A DNA stretch of 64,000 nucleotides. Source: Bacteroidota bacterium. Its GTDB lineage: Bacteria; Bacteroidota; Bacteroidia; 2-12-FULL-35-15. The translations under genes were made by a program, and so were the position numbers. The stretch is taken from assembly GCA_947449315.1 (NCBI GenBank), contig CANFRC010000006.1, positions 1 to 64,000 on the forward strand, written 5' to 3'. Each line of letters begins with the position of its first letter. The first letter of the stretch is position 1. This document shows, one piece after another, positions 9,592 to 16,070 of the stretch. The notes under the pieces were generated by a model that ran no database searches, was not told the DNA's origin, and saw only the letters and a list, made by a program, of their open reading frames with translations.

Positions 9592-9637
9592 AGGCACTTA
9601 ATCTGCGTTCAGCCCCCCAGCTGAACGCAGGGTGCCT
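9592..9637 (-). promoter_or_regulatory. Hairpin in the leader of the TonB receptor gene
   Basis: An 11-base perfect stem (9603-9613 with 9620-9630) sits inside a second six-base stem (9592-9597 with 9632-9637), giving a two-tier hairpin ending about 27 bases before the start codon. No T-run follows on the minus strand, so it is not a typical terminator. It matches no riboswitch class I could recall. Confidence 0.5.
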
Positions 9638-9733
9638 CCATCCTAGTAAAAACAGTAGGAGTATAAAATAGTTCCGACCATCTCTTCAGGATAGCGATGA
9701 ATCTGTTACTTAATCAATAAGGATTCAAAGTGA

Positions 9734-10261
9734 TTAAACGAACTCCGGAGGTGGAGTGTTTATTTCTAAAAATGTGGAAGTGAAAATTAAATGATAAGGA
9801 ATATAATTATGAGAAAATGTGGTTGAAACATTTCCTAGATTTTGTTTTGTTGAAAAGTATAATTTGGTAATGTTGTCGGTTGATTTTTTAGAGTTTTTTT
9901 CTGTTTTGTTATTAGCGATCACATGCGTATTGATATGGTTATCTAAGTCAGCAATAAGAGAATCTTCTTTTGAGTCGTTGATACAATAAAAGGTTATTGT
10001 CGTTGAGGTTTCATCTGATTTTACCACATCATATAATGCATTGTTGTATCGCATTTCCTTGTTACCTTCTGTCCATTCAATACTTGCAAGGTCGGTTTTA
10101 CTGAAGGTTATTTTTGTAAGGTCTGCTGTATTTAAACCCGATTTAATTTCGGATTCTATTTCTTCCTTTATCTGAGTTTGCTGTATTTTGAAAGCAATAT
10201 AATAACCTGCCACATTGAAGAGGAAAATAGTTAATAGGATTATGGGCAGTGTTTTTTTCAA
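9734..10261 (-). CDS. Hypothetical single-pass membrane protein
   Basis: The product is about 175 residues: one N-terminal membrane segment (TLPIILLTIFLFNVAGYYIAF) followed by a polar, probably extracytoplasmic part. The start is probably TTG 10261, giving MKKTLPIILL. A longer reading from TTG 10288 begins inside the promoter box at 10286-10293. The mature region is rich in Asn, Thr and Lys, and the C-terminus is PPPEFV. I recognise no family. It has its own promoter and lies ahead of the TonB receptor on the same strand, separated by about 170 bases holding the hairpin leader. A link to metal uptake is only positional. Confidence 0.6.
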   Translation of the reverse strand: MKKTLPIILLTIFLFNVAGYYIAFKIQQTQIKEEIESEIKSGLNTADLTKITFSKTDLASIEWTEGNKEMRYNNALYDVVKSDETSTTITFYCINDSKEDSLIADLDNHINTHVIANNKTEKNSKKSTDNITKLYFSTKQNLGNVSTTFSHNYIPYHLIFTSTFLEINTPPPEFV

Positions 10262-10285
10262 ATCTTCAAATTCAATTATAAAAAG

Positions 10286-10316
10286 CAAATGTAAGGTGTA
10301 ATTTTTTCAATTCAAA
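10286..10316 (-). promoter_or_regulatory. Promoter (TTTG-N19-TACATTTG) of the hypothetical membrane protein gene
   Basis: On the minus strand TTTG (10313-10316) precedes TACATTTG (10286-10293) by 19 bases, an excellent Bacteroidota promoter match. It places the start of translation downstream, at TTG 10261. Confidence 0.72.
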
Positions 10317-10323
10317 GTCCTTT

Positions 10324-10617
10324 TTATAAAAGTATGTTTTGATTTAAGCTCCAAGCCTCAGCTTTAGATGAAAATAAGTTTTTTGTTTTTATCCAAACAT
10401 TTTTAAATAGTTCAGAATTGCGATAATTATTTAAATCGTTCTCTGAATTCCAGTAGCTGTAGGTGAAATAGATATTCGGGGAATTGATATCATTTAATAA
10501 TTCAAGGTGTGAACATCCTTCCATATCACGGATACGTTGTTTCGATTCATTAAAAATGATCAGAAAGTCATTCACCTTTCCTGGCTCAAAGGTCATTTTT
10601 ACGATGCGTATGATCAT
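10324..10617 (-). CDS. Antibiotic biosynthesis monooxygenase (ABM) fold protein
   Basis: This 97-residue protein has the dimeric ferredoxin-like ABM fold signature: MIIRIVKMTFEPGKVNDF at the start, GCSHLELLND in the second strand region and YSYWNSENDLNNYRNSELF near the C-terminus. Family members include haem-degrading or quinone monooxygenases and many small proteins of unknown role, so the substrate is not predicted. The ATG overlaps the stop of the upstream SAM hydrolase-like gene (ATGA), which indicates translational coupling and a shared transcript. Confidence 0.82.
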   Translation of the reverse strand: MIIRIVKMTFEPGKVNDFLIIFNESKQRIRDMEGCSHLELLNDINSPNIYFTYSYWNSENDLNNYRNSELFKNVWIKTKNLFSSKAEAWSLNQNILL

Positions 10618-11375
10618 TGAAAGTGGATGGTGATTGAGTCGTTTAATTTTAAACCCAGCATACTATTCGCTTTATCTCTATTCATTGCTATTTCTAACTG
10701 TTTTGTAGAATTAAACAGGGCTAAAATCTCTCCTTCCGGAACATCGCTGTATGTTTTACTGATTTTGTTTATGTCGTAACGAGCAAATTCAATTTTAAAT
10801 TCCCGTCCTTTTCCTACTTGATTAAACAATGCTTCACTAATGTTGCTCATCATGTTGCCGTATGAATCAATGTATTCAATTGTTCCACGGATTATGTCAC
10901 CCATCGATGCAGCGCGGAAAGGCATCCGTTCTAATAGGTTGTCTTTTGTTTTTCCCAGGTTTTCGAGAGCAGTTCCAGAAGCAATTTCTACAGCGGCAAT
11001 TGCAAAAACGTCTCTCGTCGGAAAGGTGGATACCAACGCTGGTAATTCTATTATTTTTTCAATAGGTGTTTCAAGCAATAATGAGAACACCCCGTTGTCG
11101 GAACTGATAAAATAATGTCCATCTGAATAGACAACTATATGAGACGATTGGTTGTTCTGTTCAGTTTTAACACCGATAATATGTATAGTACCTTTTGGGA
11201 AATTTGGGTACGCATTCTTTAAAATGTAAGCGGCATCCTGAATATTATACGTTGGAATCTGATGTGAAATATCAACAATGTTTACATCGGGCAAACGGCT
11301 TAGTATAGCTCCTTTAATGGAACTAACATAATGATCTTTCAATCCTAAGTCAGAAGTAATTGTGATGATCGCCAT
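10614..11375 (-). CDS. SAM hydroxide adenosyltransferase / SAM hydrolase-like protein (DUF62)
   Basis: This 253-residue protein belongs to the fluorinase-like DUF62 family, whose studied members hydrolyse S-adenosylmethionine to adenosine and methionine. Evidence is the N-terminal ITITSDLGLKDHYVSSIKG with its SAM-binding Asp, the VDISHQIPTYNIQDAAYILKNA segment, DVFAIAAVEIASG, and the YIDSYGNMMSNI motif before the C-terminal barrel. The length is usual for the family. The stop overlaps the start of the ABM gene. A TATTTTTG box (11426-11433) lies upstream. It is divergent from phoH. The cellular role of this family is not settled. Confidence 0.87.
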   Translation of the reverse strand: MAIITITSDLGLKDHYVSSIKGAILSRLPDVNIVDISHQIPTYNIQDAAYILKNAYPNFPKGTIHIIGVKTEQNNQSSHIVVYSDGHYFISSDNGVFSLLLETPIEKIIELPALVSTFPTRDVFAIAAVEIASGTALENLGKTKDNLLERMPFRAASMGDIIRGTIEYIDSYGNMMSNISEALFNQVGKGREFKIEFARYDINKISKTYSDVPEGEILALFNSTKQLEIAMNRDKANSMLGLKLNDSITIHFQ

Positions 11376-11425
11376 TTGTTAGTAAATTGTGATTTTTTCC
11401 GTTTCTCCTTTGCCTTAATAATAGG

Positions 11426-11433
11426 CAAAAATA
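11426..11433 (-). promoter_or_regulatory. -7 promoter box (TATTTTTG) for the SAM hydrolase-like gene
   Basis: Consensus -7 box 50 bases upstream of the ATG at 11375, in the region shared with the divergent phoH gene. No clear -33 element. Confidence 0.5.
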
Positions 11434-11541
11434 TGTTATTTTCGTGCTTTCAGAATAAAAAACAGACTAAAAATTGAAAGTTTAAAATTTATGTTGCTGT
11501 TGCAATATAAATTTTTGAAATAAAATTTCAGGAATTTACAC

Positions 11542-12489
11542 GTGAGGGAAAAGAAAATTATTCTTGAAGATATTAAGCCTATTGATTTGTATGGCATTAA
11601 TGATTCAAAGCTAGAGCTGATCAAAAAGAGGTTCCCGAAATTAAAAGTTGTCGCTCGGGGCGAAACAATTAAGATTTCAGGGGAAGAAGAAGACCTCAAT
11701 CAGTTTGAGATGGTCATACATATTTTAACGGCCTATTATAACCGTTATGGTAACTTGACTGAAAATGCGGTGGAGCAAATACTGGGTGGTGCCGTAAAAA
11801 GAGACCAATCATCTGAAAATGTGGAAGGCGACGATGTTCTGGTATTTGGTAATGGCGGGCTTGTTGTAAAAGCCAGAACAGCCAACCAGCGTAAGATTGT
11901 TGATGGCATTTCTAAAAATGATATGGTATTTGCTATTGGGCCCGCAGGTACTGGAAAAACCTATACCGCTGTGGCATTGGCTGTACGCGCTTTAAAAAAC
12001 AAAGAAGTAAAAAAAATAATTTTAACACGTCCTGCTGTCGAAGCAGGTGAAAATTTGGGTTTTTTACCTGGTGACCTGAAAGAAAAATTAGATCCATATT
12101 TACAGCCTTTGTATGATGCCTTAGGCGATATGATTGCCCCTGAAAAATTATCCTATTATCTTGAGAACAGGGTAATTCAAATTGCACCGCTTGCCTTTAT
12201 GCGTGGTCGCACATTGGATAACGCATTTGTTATTTTGGATGAAGCGCAAAATGCAACGGAAGGCCAATTGAAAATGTTTCTGACAAGAATGGGGTCTTCC
12301 GCGAAGTTTGTGATTACCGGAGATATTACCCAAGTGGATCTTCCTAAACACCAGCCATCGGGATTGCCTCAGGCGCTAAGATTGTTAAACAAAGTGGAGG
12401 GAATTGTGTTTGTACAATTGGACGGCACCGATGTGATCCGGCACAAATTGGTGAAGAAGATAGTGGAGTTGTATGATAGTAAACAATAG
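11542..12489 (+). CDS. PhoH family ATPase
   Basis: This is a cytoplasmic P-loop ATPase of 315 residues. Walker A GPAGTGKT lies at 133-140, the RPAVEAGENLGFLPGDL motif of the family at about 163-179, and Walker B VILDEAQN at 230-237. The N-terminal 85 residues contain a small KH-like region (PKLKVVARGETIKISG). PhoH proteins are associated with RNA metabolism and phosphate stress. The start is GTG: no ATG gives the conserved N-terminus. It is followed 52 bases later by purC on the same strand. Confidence 0.92.
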   Translation: MREKKIILEDIKPIDLYGINDSKLELIKKRFPKLKVVARGETIKISGEEEDLNQFEMVIHILTAYYNRYGNLTENAVEQILGGAVKRDQSSENVEGDDVLVFGNGGLVVKARTANQRKIVDGISKNDMVFAIGPAGTGKTYTAVALAVRALKNKEVKKIILTRPAVEAGENLGFLPGDLKEKLDPYLQPLYDALGDMIAPEKLSYYLENRVIQIAPLAFMRGRTLDNAFVILDEAQNATEGQLKMFLTRMGSSAKFVITGDITQVDLPKHQPSGLPQALRLLNKVEGIVFVQLDGTDVIRHKLVKKIVELYDSKQ

Positions 12490-12541
12490 ATAATAAATAG
12501 TAATTAATAATATATCAATTTTAAAATCAACAATTTAAAAC

Positions 12542-13483
12542 ATGAATGCAATAACAGAAACTAAATTTAATTTTCCGAAACAAAAAAGTTTTTACAAAGG
12601 AAAAGTACGTGATGTGTATAATATTGATGATAAGCAGTTGGTGATGATCGTAAGCGATCGCATCTCAGCGTTCGATGTGGTTTTACCGGAAGGCATTCCT
12701 TATAAGGGGCAAGTCTTAAATCAAATTGCTGCTAAATTTTTAGAAGCAACAAAGGACATTGTTCCAAATTGGGTGATGGCTGTTCCCGATCCAATGGTAA
12801 CAGTTGGATTGTTCTGCGAACCTTTTAAGGTAGAAATGGTTAATCGTGGTTACCTTTCTGGACATGCTTGGAGAGAATACAAAGCTGGTAAAAGAATGTT
12901 GTGTGGAGTTGCAATGCCTGAAGGGATGAAAGAGAATGATAAATTTCCGGAGCCAATTATCACTCCTACAACAAAAGCATCTGTTGGTCACGATGAAGAT
13001 ATTTCTAAAGAGGAGATCTTAAAACAAGGTATTGTGTCGAAAGAAGATTATGAGCAACTGGAAAAATATACACGAGCTGTTTTTCAAAGAGGAACTGAAA
13101 TAGCAGCAAAAATGGGTTTGATCCTAGTTGATACAAAATATGAATTTGGAAAAAAAGACGGTGTTATTTATTTGATTGATGAAATCCATACCCCTGATTC
13201 GTCACGTTATTTTTATAAAGAAGGATATTCAGAAAGACAATCAAAAGGTGAAGCACAGAAACAATTATCAAAAGAGTTTGTTCGTGAATGGTTGATGGAA
13301 AATGGTTTTCAAGGCAAAGAGGGGCAAAAGATACCAGAGATGACTCCTGAAATTATCGCTTCCATATCAGAACGCTACATTGAATTGTATGAAAATATTG
13401 TAGGTGAAAAATTTGTGAAAGCAGATGCTACAAATGTTGTCAATAGAGTAGAAAGCAATATCAGCAATTTTTTAAAACAATAA
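12542..13483 (+). CDS. purC: Phosphoribosylaminoimidazole-succinocarboxamide synthase
   Basis: SAICAR synthetase joins aspartate to CAIR with ATP, a late step of purine synthesis. Diagnostic segments are the N-terminal [32 protein letters not shown], the [13 protein letters not shown] motif and [16 protein letters not shown]. The 313-residue length matches the longer bacterial and eukaryotic-like form rather than the 237-residue E. coli type. A strong terminator follows. PurE lies about 40 kb away in the window, so the purine genes are scattered. Confidence 0.95.
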   Translation: MNAITETKFNFPKQKSFYKGKVRDVYNIDDKQLVMIVSDRISAFDVVLPEGIPYKGQVLNQIAAKFLEATKDIVPNWVMAVPDPMVTVGLFCEPFKVEMVNRGYLSGHAWREYKAGKRMLCGVAMPEGMKENDKFPEPIITPTTKASVGHDEDISKEEILKQGIVSKEDYEQLEKYTRAVFQRGTEIAAKMGLILVDTKYEFGKKDGVIYLIDEIHTPDSSRYFYKEGYSERQSKGEAQKQLSKEFVREWLMENGFQGKEGQKIPEMTPEIIASISERYIELYENIVGEKFVKADATNVVNRVESNISNFLKQ

Positions 13484-13504
13484 TAGATTTTAACTTTTTA
13501 TTGA

Positions 13505-13542
13505 TTCTCCATACATTAGCAATGTTTGGAGAATTTTTTTTT
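13505..13542 (+). terminator. Intrinsic terminator of purC
   Basis: ATTCTCCA (13505-13512) pairs with TGGAGAAT (13527-13534), followed by a run of nine T. It lies 22 bases past the purC stop. Confidence 0.85.
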
Positions 13543-13617
13543 ATTTTGAGAATAGGTCCATCATATATTGGTGATTGATATCAGACTGTAATTTTTATTT
13601 TTCTTCATCCTAGATCT

Positions 13618-13980
13618 ATGCTTTTCAAAAAAAAGATCATCTGGCTCAAACTTTTCGAATCGATTACTGCTGCGAATAATCAGCTTGCAGTCGGAAAAGT
13701 TACATCCATTCAGGTAGGTAAAAAAAAAGTATGTGTTGCACATACGGATTCAGGTTTTTTTGCTGTGAATGATAAATGTCCGCACAACGGAGCTTCTCTT
13801 GGAAATGGCTTTTGTACAAATGAAGGAAGTGTTGTTTGTCCTGTGCATCGTTATCACTTTGATCTAAAAACAGGACGAGCAAAAAGTGGGGGAGGGTATT
13901 TTGTACAAAATTATCCGATAGAAGTGCGTGATGATGGCGTATTTATTGGTTTTGAAGAGACTGTTTGGAATCTTTTTTGA
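13618..13980 (+). CDS. Small Rieske [2Fe-2S] protein (NirD-like)
   Basis: This 120-residue soluble protein holds a single Rieske domain. Cluster ligands are visible as Cys54-x-His56 (CPHNG) and Cys74-x-x-His77 (CPVHRYHFD), the second followed by the usual F-D-L-K-T-G-R-A segment. No oxygenase catalytic domain or membrane anchor is present, so it is probably an electron-transfer ferredoxin like NirD or BphF. No partner reductase or oxygenase lies nearby. Confidence 0.88.
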   Translation: MLFKKKIIWLKLFESITAANNQLAVGKVTSIQVGKKKVCVAHTDSGFFAVNDKCPHNGASLGNGFCTNEGSVVCPVHRYHFDLKTGRAKSGGGYFVQNYPIEVRDDGVFIGFEETVWNLF

Positions 13981-14080
13981 CCCCCTTCGTTCCTCTTAAT
14001 TCAAACATTTCGAAAATAATTTTTACAGCGACATGTATCTTCATGTAATTTCTCCGTTATAAGATAAACGTTCTTAAAAA

Positions 14081-14087
14081 AAGGAGG
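14081..14087 (+). promoter_or_regulatory. Strong Shine-Dalgarno sequence (AAGGAGG)
   Basis: A near-perfect anti-SD complement lies four bases before the ATG at 14092. I saw no comparable site before the other starts I inspected, which fits the weak SD use of Bacteroidota and makes this gene stand out. Confidence 0.7.
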
Positions 14088-14091
14088 CCAC

Positions 14092-14952
14092 ATGAAATCG
14101 TTCCATTCATTTAATTTTATTTTATTGGCATTAAGCATGACTGAGATCCCTGTTATAGCCTGCACGAGCTATTCCATTGAAGAAGCCGCTAAGAAAGGAA
14201 TAATAAAACTTTCTATAAAAGGAAAAGGAGGATACACGGGTGATGTTATTACTATGAAAATTCAAAATCTGACGAATAAAAAAATTGATCTTAATCTAGA
14301 AGCGGGTAGAAGATTGGATTCGAAAAATAATGGAGAGCAAGATATTCTTGTTACACAACAACAGGAGATTTTTGTGAATGCGAATCAGTTGAAAACAATC
14401 AATGTTCTTGGCATGTGTTGCCAGGCGCATAACAGCGCCCCGAAACTAAGTTCAGAATATAGCGTTGGTAAGCTCGCTGATACAAATCTGATTAAATTGG
14501 CGAAGTATATTGATCAGAATAAATATTACTCTAATTATTCCGCTCAACAATCCGTTTGGGTGATCTCAGACAATAATTCTTTGGCTAGCATCACCGAAGG
14601 CGAAAAGGAGGTAGTCACCAATTTGAGGAAATTTGTTTCAACAGTAACGGGAAAAATAATTCCTCCCTATGATATCACCTATAGAAGTGGTAGTGATGGA
14701 AGTGCTATGGGCAGAGCATTTAAGATTGATGGCGTGTTTGAGTATACATTGCCAATGCCCTGTCATTCTTCAATGGGTATTTATGACGAACATGGAAAAC
14801 TCGTTCAAATAATTTTTCAGAATCTTCAAAGTGATAGGGGAGATTATAAATTACTTTATTCATTCCGAACAAAAGATCTTCCCGAAGGAACGTATTATGC
14901 CAGGGTTGAGGCAGATGGATTGCTCCAGAAGCAGATTAAGATAGAGTTTTAA
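14092..14952 (+). CDS. Secreted protein with Cys/Gln motif resembling thioester domains and a C-terminal FlgD-like Ig domain
   Basis: The 286-residue product has a signal-peptide-like start and a Cys at position 24. Residues 38-108 look like an Ig-type strand set (GYTGDVITMKIQNLTNKK). This is followed by GMCCQAHNSAP (Cys109/Cys110) and a short helical stretch ending in AQQSVWVIS (Gln152/Gln153, Trp156). A Cys with a Pro some residues later, then Q-x-[AS]-V-W, recalls secreted proteins with thioester-type domains in which Cys and Gln are linked; that reading is inference. Residues about 215-286 resemble an FlgD-like or degenerate T9SS type A sorting domain (GIYDEHGKLVQII, LPEGTYYARVEADG). The upstream Shine-Dalgarno site is unusually strong. 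No named family is assigned. Confidence 0.68.
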   Translation: MKSFHSFNFILLALSMTEIPVIACTSYSIEEAAKKGIIKLSIKGKGGYTGDVITMKIQNLTNKKIDLNLEAGRRLDSKNNGEQDILVTQQQEIFVNANQLKTINVLGMCCQAHNSAPKLSSEYSVGKLADTNLIKLAKYIDQNKYYSNYSAQQSVWVISDNNSLASITEGEKEVVTNLRKFVSTVTGKIIPPYDITYRSGSDGSAMGRAFKIDGVFEYTLPMPCHSSMGIYDEHGKLVQIIFQNLQSDRGDYKLLYSFRTKDLPEGTYYARVEADGLLQKQIKIEF

Positions 14953-15064
14953 TGACGTAAAGTTTTATCAGATGCGTTTTTTCGATGCAAGGCATCAAAG
15001 TTCAACACGCTAACAGATTACCCTCGTATTAAAAAAAATAAAAAGTATGCAGATGGCTATTGGT

Positions 15065-15919
15065 TTATTTCCCGAAATATTCTTCGAGTGAAAATGTTTC
15101 TTTTAATCGGACACCTTTTTCTGTATGTTGAACGGTACAGCATTCATTTACAGAATCGTGTTCAAGAAATAAAATAAACTCCTCATCAGCTGCTCGCTTT
15201 AGAAACTTTTCTTTTTCTGACATGGTAAGCAGTGGACGCGTATCATAGCCCATTACATACGGCAATGGAATATGTCCTGTTGAAGGAAGCAGGTCAGCCA
15301 TAAACACAACTGTTTTTCCTTTGTATTTTATTTGAGGTAGCATCATAGCATCTGTATGTCCTCGCATATATGTCAATGAAATACCTGCTCCAAGTTGGTT
15401 AGTGTTTTCACCATCAATCATTTTTAATTGTCCGCTTTCCTGAATTGGAAGTATGTTTTCTTTTATGAAACTGGCTTTTTCTCTTGGATTAGGTTTAGTA
15501 GCCCATTCCCAATGTTCTGCATTGCTCCAGTAGGTTGCATTTTTAAAAGTAGTTTCGAATCCTGTTTTGTCTTTATTGTATTGGATGCTTCCGCCACAGT
15601 GATCAAAATGTAAATGTGTTAAAAACATATCTGTAATCTCATCATTGCTGAATCCGGCTTCTTTTATGGAGTTCTCTAGCGTGTCGTTTCCATTTAAAAA
15701 ATAATGGCTGAAAAATTTAGCGTCTTGTTTTTTACCAATTCCGTTGTCAATTAATATCAATCTGTTGTTGTCTTCAATAAGTAAACAGCGCATCGCCCAG
15801 TTGCACATATTGTTTTCATCAGCAGGGTTTGTTTTATTCCATAGCGATTTTGGTACTACACCAAACATAGCACCTCCATCCAGTTTAAAATTTCCTGTAT
15901 TTATGACATGTAATTTCAT
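15065..15919 (-). CDS. MBL-fold metallo-hydrolase
   Basis: This 284-residue protein has the metallo-beta-lactamase fold. The dinuclear metal motif THLHFDH has His102, His104, Asp106 and His107. Further ligand candidates are the His in YMRGHTDAM and the Asp in VFMADLLPSTGHI. It has no signal peptide. The layout resembles the subgroup that includes AHL lactonases and related esterases, but the substrate cannot be predicted. It appears monocistronic. Confidence 0.85.
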   Translation of the reverse strand: MKLHVINTGNFKLDGGAMFGVVPKSLWNKTNPADENNMCNWAMRCLLIEDNNRLILIDNGIGKKQDAKFFSHYFLNGNDTLENSIKEAGFSNDEITDMFLTHLHFDHCGGSIQYNKDKTGFETTFKNATYWSNAEHWEWATKPNPREKASFIKENILPIQESGQLKMIDGENTNQLGAGISLTYMRGHTDAMMLPQIKYKGKTVVFMADLLPSTGHIPLPYVMGYDTRPLLTMSEKEKFLKRAADEEFILFLEHDSVNECCTVQHTEKGVRLKETFSLEEYFGK

Positions 15920-16011
15920 TGTGTATATCAGATTTTTAGGATTATGAATTTATTTTATAAAGTTAGCAATAATCTTAATGCTCAATTTTTTTTAAAGTGC
16001 ACATTCAGGTA

Positions 16012-16060
16012 AATAAAAATCCCTTTACAGTATCAGCTGTAAAGGGATTTTTATTTTTTA
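16012..16060 (-). terminator. Intrinsic terminator of the OmpA/TSP3 gene
   Basis: CCCTTTACAG (16021-16030) pairs with CTGTAAAGGG (16037-16046). The stem extends through flanking A/T runs to about 16012 and 16055. It lies just past the minus-strand stop at 16071. Confidence 0.88.
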
Positions 16061-16070
16061 AAACTATTAA

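Noticed and set aside
9566-9733. Cobalamin riboswitch before the TonB receptor.
   Set aside because: The B12-box and conserved core of that class are not found on either strand; only a plain two-tier hairpin is seen.
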